A stretch of DNA of 15,766 nucleotides. It comes from CAYZZU01 sp964483105. Lineage in GTDB: Bacteria > CG2-30-53-67. Made by a program: the position numbers and the translations under genes. Below the pieces are notes generated by a model. That model did not search any database and was not told the origin of the DNA. It worked only from the letters and a program-made list of their open reading frames with translations. The stretch is from positions 1 to 15,766 of the forward strand of contig CAYZZU010000047.1 of assembly GCA_964483105.1 (NCBI GenBank), read 5' to 3'. Shown here in pieces: positions 6,119-13,949 of this stretch (position 1 is its first letter; each line of letters starts with the position of its first letter).

Positions 6119-7009
6119 TCAGCCACGATTCCGATGCCTGCTGAGGATCTTGCCGGTCGATCGATTCAGTCTATCAAGAAACCGGCGTCTTCTCCCTCCC
6201 GGGATACCCGCCGTATCCCAATAGGCGTCCAGAAAGATCTTCGACCACCTCGTGCCCACCCCCTCCTCCTCCATATCCGTCAGGAAACGGGCCAGGTCCC
6301 GGGCCCGCTTCGAGAGAGACGCCTTCTTTCGAGCTCTCGCGTGATCCAGGTCCACGAACCAGGGCGTTCGGCCCTCCTCTGTCTCCGTAAGAAGGATATT
6401 CGACCACTTCAAGTCTCCGTGGATCAGGCCCCGGTCATGCATACAACCGATCGCACGTCCCAGGGATTGGAAGAGCCGGCCATCTTCCAGAATCTTTCCT
6501 CCGGAACGTCTGACACAAAGCTTCAGGTTGCAAGCCTCTTCCAGAAAGGCGGAAAGATAATATTCTCTCATCAGGAGGCCGCGGACTTTTTCTACGATCA
6601 CGGCGACGGGCCGGGGTGTCCGTATTCCGAACGCCAGCAACCGGTTCGACATGTTCCAGATCCTTTCGGCCCGGGACCTTCCAAGGAAAGAGCGAAGACG
6701 GGCAAACCCGCTCCTCCGCCGGAACGCCTTCAACACAAATCGTTCGTTTCCCTGCCCCAGGTCCAGGGAGACGACAGCGGTCCGGGTCCCACCGTAATCT
6801 TTAATCACCTCGCTCCCGGAATCATCCAATAACGCTTCCAGTCGGGGCAGGTACACTCGGAATCTATGAAGATCATAACGGTCTGCCAATCTTCCGGATC
6901 TTCCGCCATACGAAAAGGAACACGGAACAACCACCTCCCTTACGGGACTCTGGGAAGGAAAATCACGTTTTCTGAACAGGTTGAAGGCAAACGTCATGTC
7001 CCGTTCCAT
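6119..7009 (-). CDS. Kdo/WaaP-family LPS kinase-like protein (second of two)
   Basis: Protein-kinase-fold enzyme of the Kdo/WaaP group, expected to phosphorylate a core sugar such as heptose or Kdo at the cytoplasmic face. In 296 residues, FVLKAF (about 91-96) supplies the ATP-contacting Lys. MHDRGLIHGDLKWSNILL holds the catalytic HGD and the metal-binding Asn. WFVDLDHAR is the DFG-equivalent. The frame is open to a TTG at 7048. ATG at 7009 is preferred and ATG at 6997 is also possible, since none has a convincing ribosome binding site. The next gene starts one base after the stop. It is distinct from the other kinase of the cluster at 13950-14774, and the two need not act on the same sugar. 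Confidence 0.72.
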   Translation of the reverse strand: MERDMTFAFNLFRKRDFPSQSPVREVVVPCSFSYGGRSGRLADRYDLHRFRVYLPRLEALLDDSGSEVIKDYGGTRTAVVSLDLGQGNERFVLKAFRRRSGFARLRSFLGRSRAERIWNMSNRLLAFGIRTPRPVAVIVEKVRGLLMREYYLSAFLEEACNLKLCVRRSGGKILEDGRLFQSLGRAIGCMHDRGLIHGDLKWSNILLTETEEGRTPWFVDLDHARARKKASLSKRARDLARFLTDMEEEGVGTRWSKIFLDAYWDTAGIPGGRRRRFLDRLNRSTGKILSRHRNRG

Positions 7010-7045
7010 AAAGTTCTTACGTGAACCAGTACTCTCCCCGGTCTC

Positions 7046-7061
7046 CAATGCTTCCGCATTG
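7046..7061 (-). other. Small hairpin with GNRA loop ahead of the second kinase gene
   Basis: The minus-strand RNA reads CAAUGC-GGAA-GCAUUG, a perfect 6-bp stem capped by a GGAA tetraloop of the stable GNRA class. It lies in the 107-base gap between the DUF268 gene and the kinase gene, about 37 bases before the chosen ATG. No U-tract follows, so it is not a standard terminator. It may affect mRNA processing or may be chance. Confidence 0.3.
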
Positions 7062-7116
7062 CCTTTGCTCTATGTGTCGTGAAATCGTACAAAACAATTC
7101 GCCTGTTTAGCAATTC

Positions 7117-7860
7117 CTATTTCGTAAACTGGAATAAGCCACAGGCATATTTTGCCCTTGCAGCCGTACGGAAATCTGCGTTTTCGGTATAGCATTTCCG
7201 GTCATTAATGAGATTAAACTCTACAAGTTTCAAGCCATGGAAATAGTCAACAACCTGCTCTGGAGAATGAATCCTGTGGGCATTAAAACAAAGCCTGGGA
7301 CGCCCCACCGGTATTCCAATGTATAGATTGCCACCCACTCCCAGACACCTTGAGAGCTCCGTCGCAGCCTTACGTGTACCCAGCGGATCCAACGGATCAC
7401 CATACCTGCCGAGGCCAATATGCTCTGCAACATGAAGGCACGAAAGCGACATCAACGAACCATCTTCATAAGGCATATCCAGGATGCTACCCTGTATGTT
7501 CTTAAAGTTTTGCAGATACGGCACATCAAGAGGGCGAATGTCCACGAATTCGACGTTTGTAACTGCCGTCAGGAACCCTACGAAATCAGCTCGTGAACCT
7601 ACGTCAACATGCAAACCCACGCCGGATTCGTATATCTTCTTGAATGCCCATATATCCTGATAGAAATAATGGCCTCCAGGAGACAACTTCTGTATATTAT
7701 CAAACAAACATGGATAGGTATCTTTCAATCGTATAGGTTCAGCCCCTTCCATATGGCTATACCTATACAGGTCCCTTATGTATTTATAATAGCGCACAAG
7801 GCCGCTCATAACTTGTGTCCTGATAAGGGGTTTGGACCATCTCTTTAATATCCTTCTCAT
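7117..7860 (-). CDS. DUF268 family protein, methyltransferase-like
   Basis: The 247-residue product matches what I know of the DUF268 family, an uncharacterised group with a SAM-methyltransferase-like fold. It has GLHVDVGSRADFVGFL (motif I-like), VEFVDIRPLD, SLSCLHVAEHIGLGRYGDPLDP and LYIGIPVGRPRLCFNAHRIHSPE. The pattern CLHxxEHxGLGRYGDPxDP is the strongest family signature. Its place among glycosyltransferases suggests modification of a surface sugar, but no reaction is established. ATG at 7860 follows AGGAG at a 9-base distance and overlaps the stop of the upstream gene (ATGA). Base composition here is visibly richer in A+T than in the flanking genes, hinting at separate acquisition. Confidence 0.75.
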   Translation of the reverse strand: MRRILKRWSKPLIRTQVMSGLVRYYKYIRDLYRYSHMEGAEPIRLKDTYPCLFDNIQKLSPGGHYFYQDIWAFKKIYESGVGLHVDVGSRADFVGFLTAVTNVEFVDIRPLDVPYLQNFKNIQGSILDMPYEDGSLMSLSCLHVAEHIGLGRYGDPLDPLGTRKAATELSRCLGVGGNLYIGIPVGRPRLCFNAHRIHSPEQVVDYFHGLKLVEFNLINDRKCYTENADFRTAARAKYACGLFQFTK

Positions 7861-8831
7861 GTGTGATTCTCCTGATTCCCAAGCCGCCGCGATCCACAGC
7901 TTTTCATGCATTTTACCAGCCGGACATAGTCACGTCCGACGTGCGTATCAGTCGGCTTGTGCCGCTCAACCGCCGCGACATCGAATCGGTAACCCCGCTT
8001 ATACTTTTCGTTCAGATTCTCCACGCTGTGTTCCGTCGATCCGTCCGTCGGATTCGAGACGGAGAGGTTCACCCGGTTGATCTGGACCGCGCTGGCGCAG
8101 GGTTTCTGAAAATAGAGCCCGTCCGGCAATCGGGATGCGTGTCTCCTGCACCAGCGGTAGCCGGATCCTTCCAGGGTGTTCGGATCGTGGAATGTGTGGA
8201 TCCTGTCCAGGAAATGCTTCATGGAAACAATCCGGTCCAGACCCCGGACCAGAAGAGAGTCCTTTCGGAAGATCCTGTTCAATCCCGGAAACTCCCTACC
8301 CGCGCCACCGACAATCGCCTTCACCATCCCACTCTTGTAGATCGTGCTGTCCAGTTCAAAAGGATAACGCGCGTCACGGGATTGGGCATGCTTCCAGGAT
8401 ACGCGATACACCTTCTCATCCCGGACATGATAATCCTGAACGGGTTCTCCCCCCCCTTTCAGTTTTTCCGGGCTGAGGCGCAAAGAAAACCCGAAGATAT
8501 CTTCCGGAAATCGCGTGAAAACATCCTCGATCAGCGCATAGTCCACTGAATCGTAATACACCACGTCGTCCGTTCCAAAGAGAACGAAAGGAGTTCTAAG
8601 CCGGTTCATCAGCATCAGGAGATCATCGTGGAAATTCTTTTCCCGAACCACGACGCAGTCAGGAAATTGTTGAAAGAGTTCCTCATACTGTTCTTCAAAG
8701 AGATCCACCTTGTAGAGAAGATAGGTCCGGATCCTCTCTTCGGGAAGATGACGATAGAGACTTTCGAGGTAGGCCTCCAACTGCAGCGGCCGGTTCCGGG
8801 TAAACACGATATTGCTGATCGATTTTTCCAT
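7857..8831 (-). CDS. Glycosyltransferase-like protein with GT-A fold signature
   Basis: The 324-residue product begins MEKSISNIVFTRNRPLQLEAYLESL, which resembles the opening strand and helix of GT-A enzymes. FVLFGTDDVVYY at about 80-91 would be the metal/nucleotide DxD site. The middle contains FGFSLRLSPEKL and a WKHAQSRDARYPFELDSTIYK stretch seen in GT2-like proteins of surface-glycan clusters. No classic GT2 DDGS motif is present, so it is a divergent member or a different GT-A family. A GTG at 8855 would overlap the previous stop (GTGA). The ATG at 8831 preceded by AGGA is preferred. The coding strand has a G8 run opposite 8449-8456 within KGGGE. The donor sugar is unknown. Confidence 0.6.
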   Translation of the reverse strand: MEKSISNIVFTRNRPLQLEAYLESLYRHLPEERIRTYLLYKVDLFEEQYEELFQQFPDCVVVREKNFHDDLLMLMNRLRTPFVLFGTDDVVYYDSVDYALIEDVFTRFPEDIFGFSLRLSPEKLKGGGEPVQDYHVRDEKVYRVSWKHAQSRDARYPFELDSTIYKSGMVKAIVGGAGREFPGLNRIFRKDSLLVRGLDRIVSMKHFLDRIHTFHDPNTLEGSGYRWCRRHASRLPDGLYFQKPCASAVQINRVNLSVSNPTDGSTEHSVENLNEKYKRGYRFDVAAVERHKPTDTHVGRDYVRLVKCMKSCGSRRLGNQENHT

Positions 8832-8851
8832 GATCCTGTTCCGAAAAAGGT

Positions 8852-9802
8852 TCACCGAAACCGGTTCGGACCGACCGGATCTCCCAGCGGCGCGGGCATC
8901 CGCCAGCCCGCCTCCCCGTCATTCCCACCGTCCAGCAGCAACGCCCTGAGGAGGCCCCAGTAAAGTCGCAGATCGCCGGGCCAATACCGGATGGCACGAC
9001 GGTACAGAACCAGGGCCGCCGTCCGCGCCCCTTTGCGTCTCCGGTCCTCCGCCACCTTCCTGCAGGCATGGCTGATCCGCCTCCGGGCCACGCGGGCCGG
9101 TACCACCCGGTTCCCTCCGAGATGGTAATAGAAACGCTCCAGCACAAGGATCCTCGTGCAGGCCACCCCTTCCGCCACGGAGATACTGTCCGGGCTGATC
9201 CGGTGGAAGGCCTCGACATCCGGAACGAAGGTAAACCGGGTTTTAAGGGCAAGGCGCAAAAAAGCATCACTGTCCTCTGAAGTCCTCTTCAGCGACTCGT
9301 CAAAATAGAAATCCTTCCACACTGAACTCCGGAAAAGAGCGGCGGAAGGCCAGATAAAGCTTTTCCTGAACAGATCCAACGCGATCCAGCCCCTTTTGCC
9401 CTCGGGCTTCTTATAAGATCGAATCACGGGACCACCGGGATAGACCACCGTGATCGGACTGTAGGCCGCGCCGAAATCGCCTTCCCGATCCAGGCAAGAC
9501 AACATCACCTCGAGATAGTTCTCCGGCCAGGAGTCATCGGAATCAAGAAAAGCGGTGTACCTCCCGGAAGCCCTGGCCAGACCGAAATTCCGCGCGCTGG
9601 AGGCGCCGCCGTTCGACTTGTAGTAATAGGACACCCTGCCGTCAGCACACTCCCGGACCACACGGTCGGTGTCATCAGAAGATCCGTCATCGACCAAAAT
9701 CACCTCGAGGTCCCGCTCCGTCTGCGACAAGACATTCCCGAGCGTTTCCCCGATCATGCCGCAACGATTATAGGTCGGGATAATCACACTGACTTTCGGC
9801 AT
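8852..9802 (-). CDS. Family 2 glycosyltransferase
   Basis: Typical GT2 enzyme of 316 residues: MPKVSVIIPTYNRCGMIGET at the N-terminus, VILVDDGSSDDTD as the nucleotide site, SNGGASSARNFGLARASG, and AFLDSDDSW with the metal-binding DxD. SEDSDAFLRLA is the acceptor-side acidic motif. The C-terminal third is rich in Arg and Trp (ALVLYRRAIRYWPGDLRLYWGLLRALL), a region common in GT2 enzymes of polysaccharide clusters and likely membrane-associated. The ATG at 9802 follows GAGG; an in-frame GTG three codons upstream is less likely. It is preceded by the longest gap in the run (119 bases). It probably adds one sugar of the core or side chain. Confidence 0.88.
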   Translation of the reverse strand: MPKVSVIIPTYNRCGMIGETLGNVLSQTERDLEVILVDDGSSDDTDRVVRECADGRVSYYYKSNGGASSARNFGLARASGRYTAFLDSDDSWPENYLEVMLSCLDREGDFGAAYSPITVVYPGGPVIRSYKKPEGKRGWIALDLFRKSFIWPSAALFRSSVWKDFYFDESLKRTSEDSDAFLRLALKTRFTFVPDVEAFHRISPDSISVAEGVACTRILVLERFYYHLGGNRVVPARVARRRISHACRKVAEDRRRKGARTAALVLYRRAIRYWPGDLRLYWGLLRALLLDGGNDGEAGWRMPAPLGDPVGPNRFR

Positions 9803-9921
9803 GAACCTCACCCACGGAAGTCAGACATCTTGTCATCCCTTCGGAGTCCCGTTTCTGAAGAAAATACAGGAACGTGCCGAAGGAAAAAATCCATTAGGAT
9901 CCCTTTCCCTGAAACAGGAGT
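9803..9921. other. 119-base gap inside the glycan cluster
   Basis: This is the largest intergenic space in the minus-strand run. It contains a 7-bp inverted repeat, CCTTCGG at 9838-9844 and CCGAAGG at 9877-9883, with a 32-base loop. There is no U-tract and no convincing promoter pair that I can see. It may mark a join between two modules of the cluster. Confidence 0.3.
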
Positions 9922-11058
9922 TCACAACACAAGGTCCCGGTAGAGTTCCCCGATTCTCCGGCTCATCCGCTGGATCGTAAACTTCTCCAGCGCCCGTTCC
10001 CGCGCCCGCTCGCCCATGGCGCGCAGCACATCCCGATCCTGCTCCCTCAGCGCCAGCATGCCGTCACGAAGATCGCCTTCTTCCTCCGGATTCACGTAAA
10101 CAGCGCAATCCGTTCCTCCCATCAACTCTTTCGTGGCCTCGATCCGGGACACGACTGACGGCAACCCGGAGGCCATCGCCTCCAGCAGGGCGAGTGGCAG
10201 ACCCTCACGAAGCGACGGAAAGACAAAAGCATCCAGGGCACGCAGAAATTCGGGAATATCGTTTCTGTGGCCGATCAGAAAAACCTTCTCCCCCAGGTCG
10301 AGCCGCTGAACCCATTCCAAAAGTTTCTCTTTCAACGGTCCCGTACCGGCGATCAGAAGGATACTGTCCGGTCTTTTCCGGCTGACCTCCGCAAAGGCTG
10401 AGATCATCCGCCGGTGATTCTTTACCGGGGTCAACCGTCCGACCGTGCCGAACCAGAAATCCCCATCATGCCCCCGGAGAAATCCGGGTCGGGTCTCTTG
10501 TTTGGAAATCGAGGATAACAACAGAATTCTCTGATAGTCAAGGCCATTGCGCACCACTTCGACCTTTTCTTCCCGCAACCCGGGATTGGTCTCCAGGATA
10601 TCCTGTTTCACCGCCCCGGAAACAGCGATAATCCGATCCACCCTGCTGAAAAGAAACCGGTTGACAAGACGCCGCTTCCCCGAGCGCGTACGACGGGTAC
10701 CGTGCACCGTGGAAACAACCGGCCTTCCGCCGGAGAGTAAAGACGTCAGGACACCGTAGACGGTCGGCTTGTGCCGCTGGCAGTGTATCAGATCGACCCC
10801 CCTCTCCCGCACGATCTTTCCGAGTCGATACAAACAGGAGAGCCTGATTCCTCTCACGGAGCGGCCCAGCGGATCGAGAAAGACCACCTCGATCCCCTCT
10901 TCCTCCAGGCGGCTCCTTCTGCGATCCGGACCGCCCCCCCGCAGGAAGCAGACCGTACTCCGGAACCGGGACGAATCGAGTCCGAGAACAAAATCATCAA
11001 ACAGGGGATAATCCCCCCGATACCTGGAAAGAATATGGAGGATGTGTATCGTTTTCAT
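9922..11058 (-). CDS. Family 4 glycosyltransferase
   Basis: Retaining GT-B-fold enzyme of 378 residues. The N-terminal acceptor domain starts MKTIHILHILSRYRGDYPLF and includes DLIHCQRHKPTVYG and VVSTVHGTRR. The linker holds RIIAVSGAVKQDI and KVEVVRNGLDYQRI. The C-terminal donor domain has FGTVGRLTPVKNHRRMI and the E-x7-E motif in EGLPLALLEAMASGLPSVVS (about residues 286-305). All hallmark GT4 segments are intact and the length is normal. The start ATG overlaps the previous stop (ATGA), so translation is probably coupled to the gene before it. Sugar specificity is unknown, presumably hexose or heptose in the core. Confidence 0.9.
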   Translation of the reverse strand: MKTIHILHILSRYRGDYPLFDDFVLGLDSSRFRSTVCFLRGGGPDRRRSRLEEEGIEVVFLDPLGRSVRGIRLSCLYRLGKIVRERGVDLIHCQRHKPTVYGVLTSLLSGGRPVVSTVHGTRRTRSGKRRLVNRFLFSRVDRIIAVSGAVKQDILETNPGLREEKVEVVRNGLDYQRILLLSSISKQETRPGFLRGHDGDFWFGTVGRLTPVKNHRRMISAFAEVSRKRPDSILLIAGTGPLKEKLLEWVQRLDLGEKVFLIGHRNDIPEFLRALDAFVFPSLREGLPLALLEAMASGLPSVVSRIEATKELMGGTDCAVYVNPEEEGDLRDGMLALREQDRDVLRAMGERARERALEKFTIQRMSRRIGELYRDLVL

Positions 11059-12041
11059 ATCAAACGCAGGATCTCGATCAGGCGCCTGGAATGCCCTGCC
11101 AATGAATATTCTTTCTCCACCCGTTTTCTCCCCTCCAGGCCCATTCGCATCCTCAGCTCCGGGTCCTGAATCAGCTCAGACAACCTCTCCATCCACGCGT
11201 TCGTACCTTCCGCCCAGAACCCCTGAACACCATCCCGGATGATCTCCCGGTTCATTCCCACAGGGGAGCAGACCACGGGAACGCCCACGGCCATATACTG
11301 AAGGATCTTGAACCCGCACTTACCCCGGCTCCAGACATCATCGGTTAAAGGCATCAGCCCGATATCAAAGGAATGGAGATCCCGAATCTCCTCACCTGAA
11401 TTCCACCGTTTCTTCTGAACCGGTATTCCCTGAAAGGGAAGAAAAGTGTCGGATACAACCTTCAGGCGGATTTGTGGAAAACACCGGGCCACCGTCTCCA
11501 GCGCCTCCCGGAGAATCTCCAGGTAACGCACGGTCGCGGTACTCCCGATCCATCCCAGAGTCACCGCTTCCCCGGCCGCCCCGTAATCCTTCACCGGATA
11601 GCGTTCCACCGGGATCGGTGTGGAAAGCACGCTCACCTTGTCGGAGTAGGCCCGGCTGAGCCCCTCCAGATACCGGTTTCCGGCGATCACCCGGTCGACC
11701 TTCCGGACGGTTCGCGCGAAGGCACGCCTCCGCCTCAGCGAGTTCCGGCGGCGTGCCCGGTAATCACGAAACATCACCGCGTCATCCAGGTCGTAGATCA
11801 ACCGGCGCGCGTTCTTTCTCAAATGGGAAAAATCCCATCGCGAAAGGAGCTTCTTCTGCAGGAAGACCATATCAAAAGAACGGATCTTCCGGAACAACCT
11901 CCTCCGTTCGGAAAAAGACTTGGGAATGACAAAAACCGTCGGCCTCCATCCCTTCCCTTCCAGATAAGGCAGATATTGAAGGACACGATAACGGGCACTT
12001 GGTTTTTCGAGACGCGTCACAAGAAAGGCGATTTCCATCAT
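11055..12041 (-). CDS. GT4-like glycosyltransferase
   Basis: The 328-residue protein begins MMEIAFLVTRLEKPSARYRVLQYLPYL. The N-terminal half carries LQKKLLSRWDFSHLRKNARRLIYDLDDAVMF, a signature I associate with a GT4 subgroup in surface-polysaccharide clusters. The C-terminal half has LGWIGSTATVRYL, GLMPLTDD, and GKCGFKILQYMAVGVPVVCSPVGMNREII, where the usual first Glu of E-x7-E is changed to Lys-Cys-Gly-Phe-Lys as in that subgroup. An ATG at 12083 would extend the protein through a GC hairpin with low-complexity GRGAGRGRR. The ATG pair at 12041/12038 gives the normal start, though its ribosome binding site is weak. Confidence 0.8.
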   Translation of the reverse strand: MMEIAFLVTRLEKPSARYRVLQYLPYLEGKGWRPTVFVIPKSFSERRRLFRKIRSFDMVFLQKKLLSRWDFSHLRKNARRLIYDLDDAVMFRDYRARRRNSLRRRRAFARTVRKVDRVIAGNRYLEGLSRAYSDKVSVLSTPIPVERYPVKDYGAAGEAVTLGWIGSTATVRYLEILREALETVARCFPQIRLKVVSDTFLPFQGIPVQKKRWNSGEEIRDLHSFDIGLMPLTDDVWSRGKCGFKILQYMAVGVPVVCSPVGMNREIIRDGVQGFWAEGTNAWMERLSELIQDPELRMRMGLEGRKRVEKEYSLAGHSRRLIEILRLI

Positions 12042-12059
12042 CTGTACAAATCGGCGGCC

Positions 12060-12079
12060 CCGGCCGGCACCCCGGCCGG
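12060..12079 (-). promoter_or_regulatory. Strong GC hairpin in the leader of a GT4 gene
   Basis: CCGGCCGG occurs at 12060-12067 and again at 12072-12079 with a four-base spacer. Because the unit is self-complementary, the transcript can form a perfect all-GC 8-bp hairpin with the tetraloop GGUG on the minus strand. It lies about 20 bases upstream of the start codon at 12041 and after the stop of the methyltransferase gene. There is no U-tract, so it is more likely an mRNA-stability or translation-limiting element than a terminator. Confidence 0.45.
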
Positions 12080-12116
12080 TCATCGCGACAGGATGCGTTC
12101 CGGGAGGGAAAGAGGG

Positions 12117-12725
12117 TTATTTGTCCGGCGTAAAAATCACCTGGACCGCATAACATGGAAACCAGTAACAAAGGTTCTCTTCGTAGAACTCCTGGAGATA
12201 TCGGTGCGCATTCACAATCAGGCCGAACAGTCTCTTGATGACATTCCTCCCCTTGAAGGGAGACGCGAATAAAAGCCGTTGAGAAACAATCCGGATCTTC
12301 ACATCCGAATAGAAATTGGGAACCTTTCTTGCGGGCTGATACCCCGGATCCACAAAATAATAAAATGTATAGAAACCGAAGAACCGTTTATGCGTATAAT
12401 CGGAATAAGCGTACGGATTCGAGAAATGCGGAACGGAAAGAACGCATCTCCCTCCCTTTTTCAACACCCGGACAATCTCCTTCATTAAATTCTCAAAACG
12501 CTCGACATGCTCGAAGAAACTCTTGGAATAAATCTCATCCACCGAATTGTCCGGCAGAAACGGCAACCCCTTCTCCAGGTCAGCCACAATATCCACATTC
12601 GGTAGATCGAGCCTGTCTATCCCGATCCTCCCCGCCTTTTTTTTCCCACCGCATCCCAGCTCCAGGATGACCGGTACACCACTACGAATCCTCTTTTCCA
12701 AATCCACCTTGATCAAGGGTTCCAT
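12117..12725 (-). CDS. SAM-dependent methyltransferase (type 11-like)
   Basis: Class I methyltransferase of 202 residues. VILELGCGGKKKAGRIGID (about 19-37) is the SAM-binding motif I. VDIVADLEKGLPFLPDNSVDEI contains motif II and the usual LPF-pD-S-D spacing. SFFEHVERFENLMKEIVRVLKKGGRCVLSVPH is the post-II/III region. The rest, FSNPYAYSDYTHKRFFGFYTF, resembles methyltransferases found in LPS and O-antigen clusters. The ATG at 12725 follows AAAGGA about 8 bases upstream. A sugar or a lipid-linked glycan is the likely target, inferred from the context of glycosyltransferases on both sides. A run of eight A bases encodes KKK in motif I. Confidence 0.82.
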   Translation of the reverse strand: MEPLIKVDLEKRIRSGVPVILELGCGGKKKAGRIGIDRLDLPNVDIVADLEKGLPFLPDNSVDEIYSKSFFEHVERFENLMKEIVRVLKKGGRCVLSVPHFSNPYAYSDYTHKRFFGFYTFYYFVDPGYQPARKVPNFYSDVKIRIVSQRLLFASPFKGRNVIKRLFGLIVNAHRYLQEFYEENLCYWFPCYAVQVIFTPDK

Positions 12726-12756
12726 TCTGAATCCTTTTACTCCTTCCGTCCAGAAA

Positions 12757-13899
12757 CTACAAGGCCGTTAAAAGGGTAAAGAGCCTGGCATAAGCGGAAA
12801 CACACTCCCCAATCGAAAAATCTCCGGCCCGGGCCCTCGGCTTCCCTTTCCATGCATTCCTCTGACGCATCACCTTCCGGATCAACCCGGCCAACCCCGA
12901 TGAATCCCCCGGGTCGTCCAGGACGTAACCGTTCACCCCCGCCTGAACCGCCTCCGCCGCGCCGTTGGAGCGCGTCGTAATCACCGGCAGGTCGCAGGCC
13001 ATCGCCTCCAGGACGACATTGCTGAATGAATCGTACCGGGTCGGAAGAACCATCAGATCGGAGGCGCCATACAGTCTTTCCATATCCGAACGTTTTCCCA
13101 GAAAGCGGACCCGCTCCTCAACCTGAAGTTTTCCCGCCAATGCCTTGAACGGCGCCTCTCTTCCCCTGCCCGCCACCCAGAGTGTCACATCCTTCCGGTT
13201 CAGTCGGGCCAGGGCCGCAATCAGGACGGCCAGTCCCTTTCGTCTGAAGTTATTCGAAGGAAACAGGAGCACGAAATCGCCCGCTCTCGTGTTCATCTCC
13301 CTCCGCACGGCCACCCGTTCCGTTTCCCGAACGGGACGGAACCGATCCAGATCCACTCCGTTATAAATCACCTCAATCCTCTCTTCCGGAATCCGATAAT
13401 AGCACAGGAGGTTCTCCTTCTCCATGCGCGAATTCACCACCACCTTTTTCAAACGGCGATTCGTCAGGATCCGCCTTTCGATCATCAGGTTGGCCCAATG
13501 GACCGGACGGATCAGGAAATGGATGAAGCGTCTCATCCGATTCGGGTATTGAATCCTGAGCCACTGGGGATAGATCCCCCCCCCCACACGGTAGACATCC
13601 ACAGGATAGACCTGGGTCAACCCGAAAACCACATCCACCTTTCGCTCCCGGGCCAGGCGGCGATACCCGTTACAAAAGGACCATACCTTCCAGGATGAAG
13701 GTTTTCTCATGTACGAGATTTTCCGGAATGCCCCTTCAAGCCCCAAACCACTCTCGAAAGACCCGGCCCACACCTCCAGGGGAATTCCCTTTTCGAGAAG
13801 CCCTCGAGCCAGAGCGCACGCAAACCGCTCTCCTCCGCCCGACCGGGTCGAAAATTCACGCATCACCAGGGCTGCCTTTTTCTCTGACATCTTCTCCAT
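12757..13899 (-). CDS. WaaG-like family 4 glycosyltransferase with a G10 tract
   Basis: GT-B-fold enzyme of 380 residues resembling WaaG, which adds the first hexose to the LPS inner core. ALVMREFSTRSGGGERFACALARGL near the N-terminus matches the WaaG-type GGGE entry. VDVYRVGGGIYPQWL (about 100-114), VVVNSRMEKENLL, IEVIYNGVDLDRF, FPSNNFRRKGLAVLI and DSFSNVVLEAMACDLPVI (D-x7-E donor site) follow in order. An in-frame GTG at 13953 overlaps the previous stop. The ATG at 13899, with AGGA seven bases ahead, is preferred, and ATG 13890 is also possible. The codons for V-G-G-G include ten consecutive G bases, so slippage would truncate the enzyme after about a quarter of its length. Confidence 0.85.
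   Translation of the reverse strand: MEKMSEKKAALVMREFSTRSGGGERFACALARGLLEKGIPLEVWAGSFESGLGLEGAFRKISYMRKPSSWKVWSFCNGYRRLARERKVDVVFGLTQVYPVDVYRVGGGIYPQWLRIQYPNRMRRFIHFLIRPVHWANLMIERRILTNRRLKKVVVNSRMEKENLLCYYRIPEERIEVIYNGVDLDRFRPVRETERVAVRREMNTRAGDFVLLFPSNNFRRKGLAVLIAALARLNRKDVTLWVAGRGREAPFKALAGKLQVEERVRFLGKRSDMERLYGASDLMVLPTRYDSFSNVVLEAMACDLPVITTRSNGAAEAVQAGVNGYVLDDPGDSSGLAGLIRKVMRQRNAWKGKPRARAGDFSIGECVSAYARLFTLLTAL
13576..13585 (-). repeat. Homopolymeric G10 tract within a glycosyltransferase gene
   Basis: Ten C bases on the plus strand are ten G bases in the coding strand of the WaaG-like gene, spanning the last base of a Val codon and three GGG Gly codons. As sequenced the frame is open. 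Tracts of this length in LPS glycosyltransferase genes of several Gram-negative pathogens are known sites of slipped-strand phase variation. Confidence 0.8.
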
Positions 13900-13949
13900 A
13901 CAGGATCCTGAAGAGCGGCCCTCCTCCCGCGGAAAGACCGGATCATCGT

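Noticed and set aside
9873..9883. Short match to the tRNA-Leu 3' end (GTGCCGAAGG), considered as an att-site repeat
   Set aside because: Only about 10 bases, far from the AT-rich segment and with no integrase; expected by chance.
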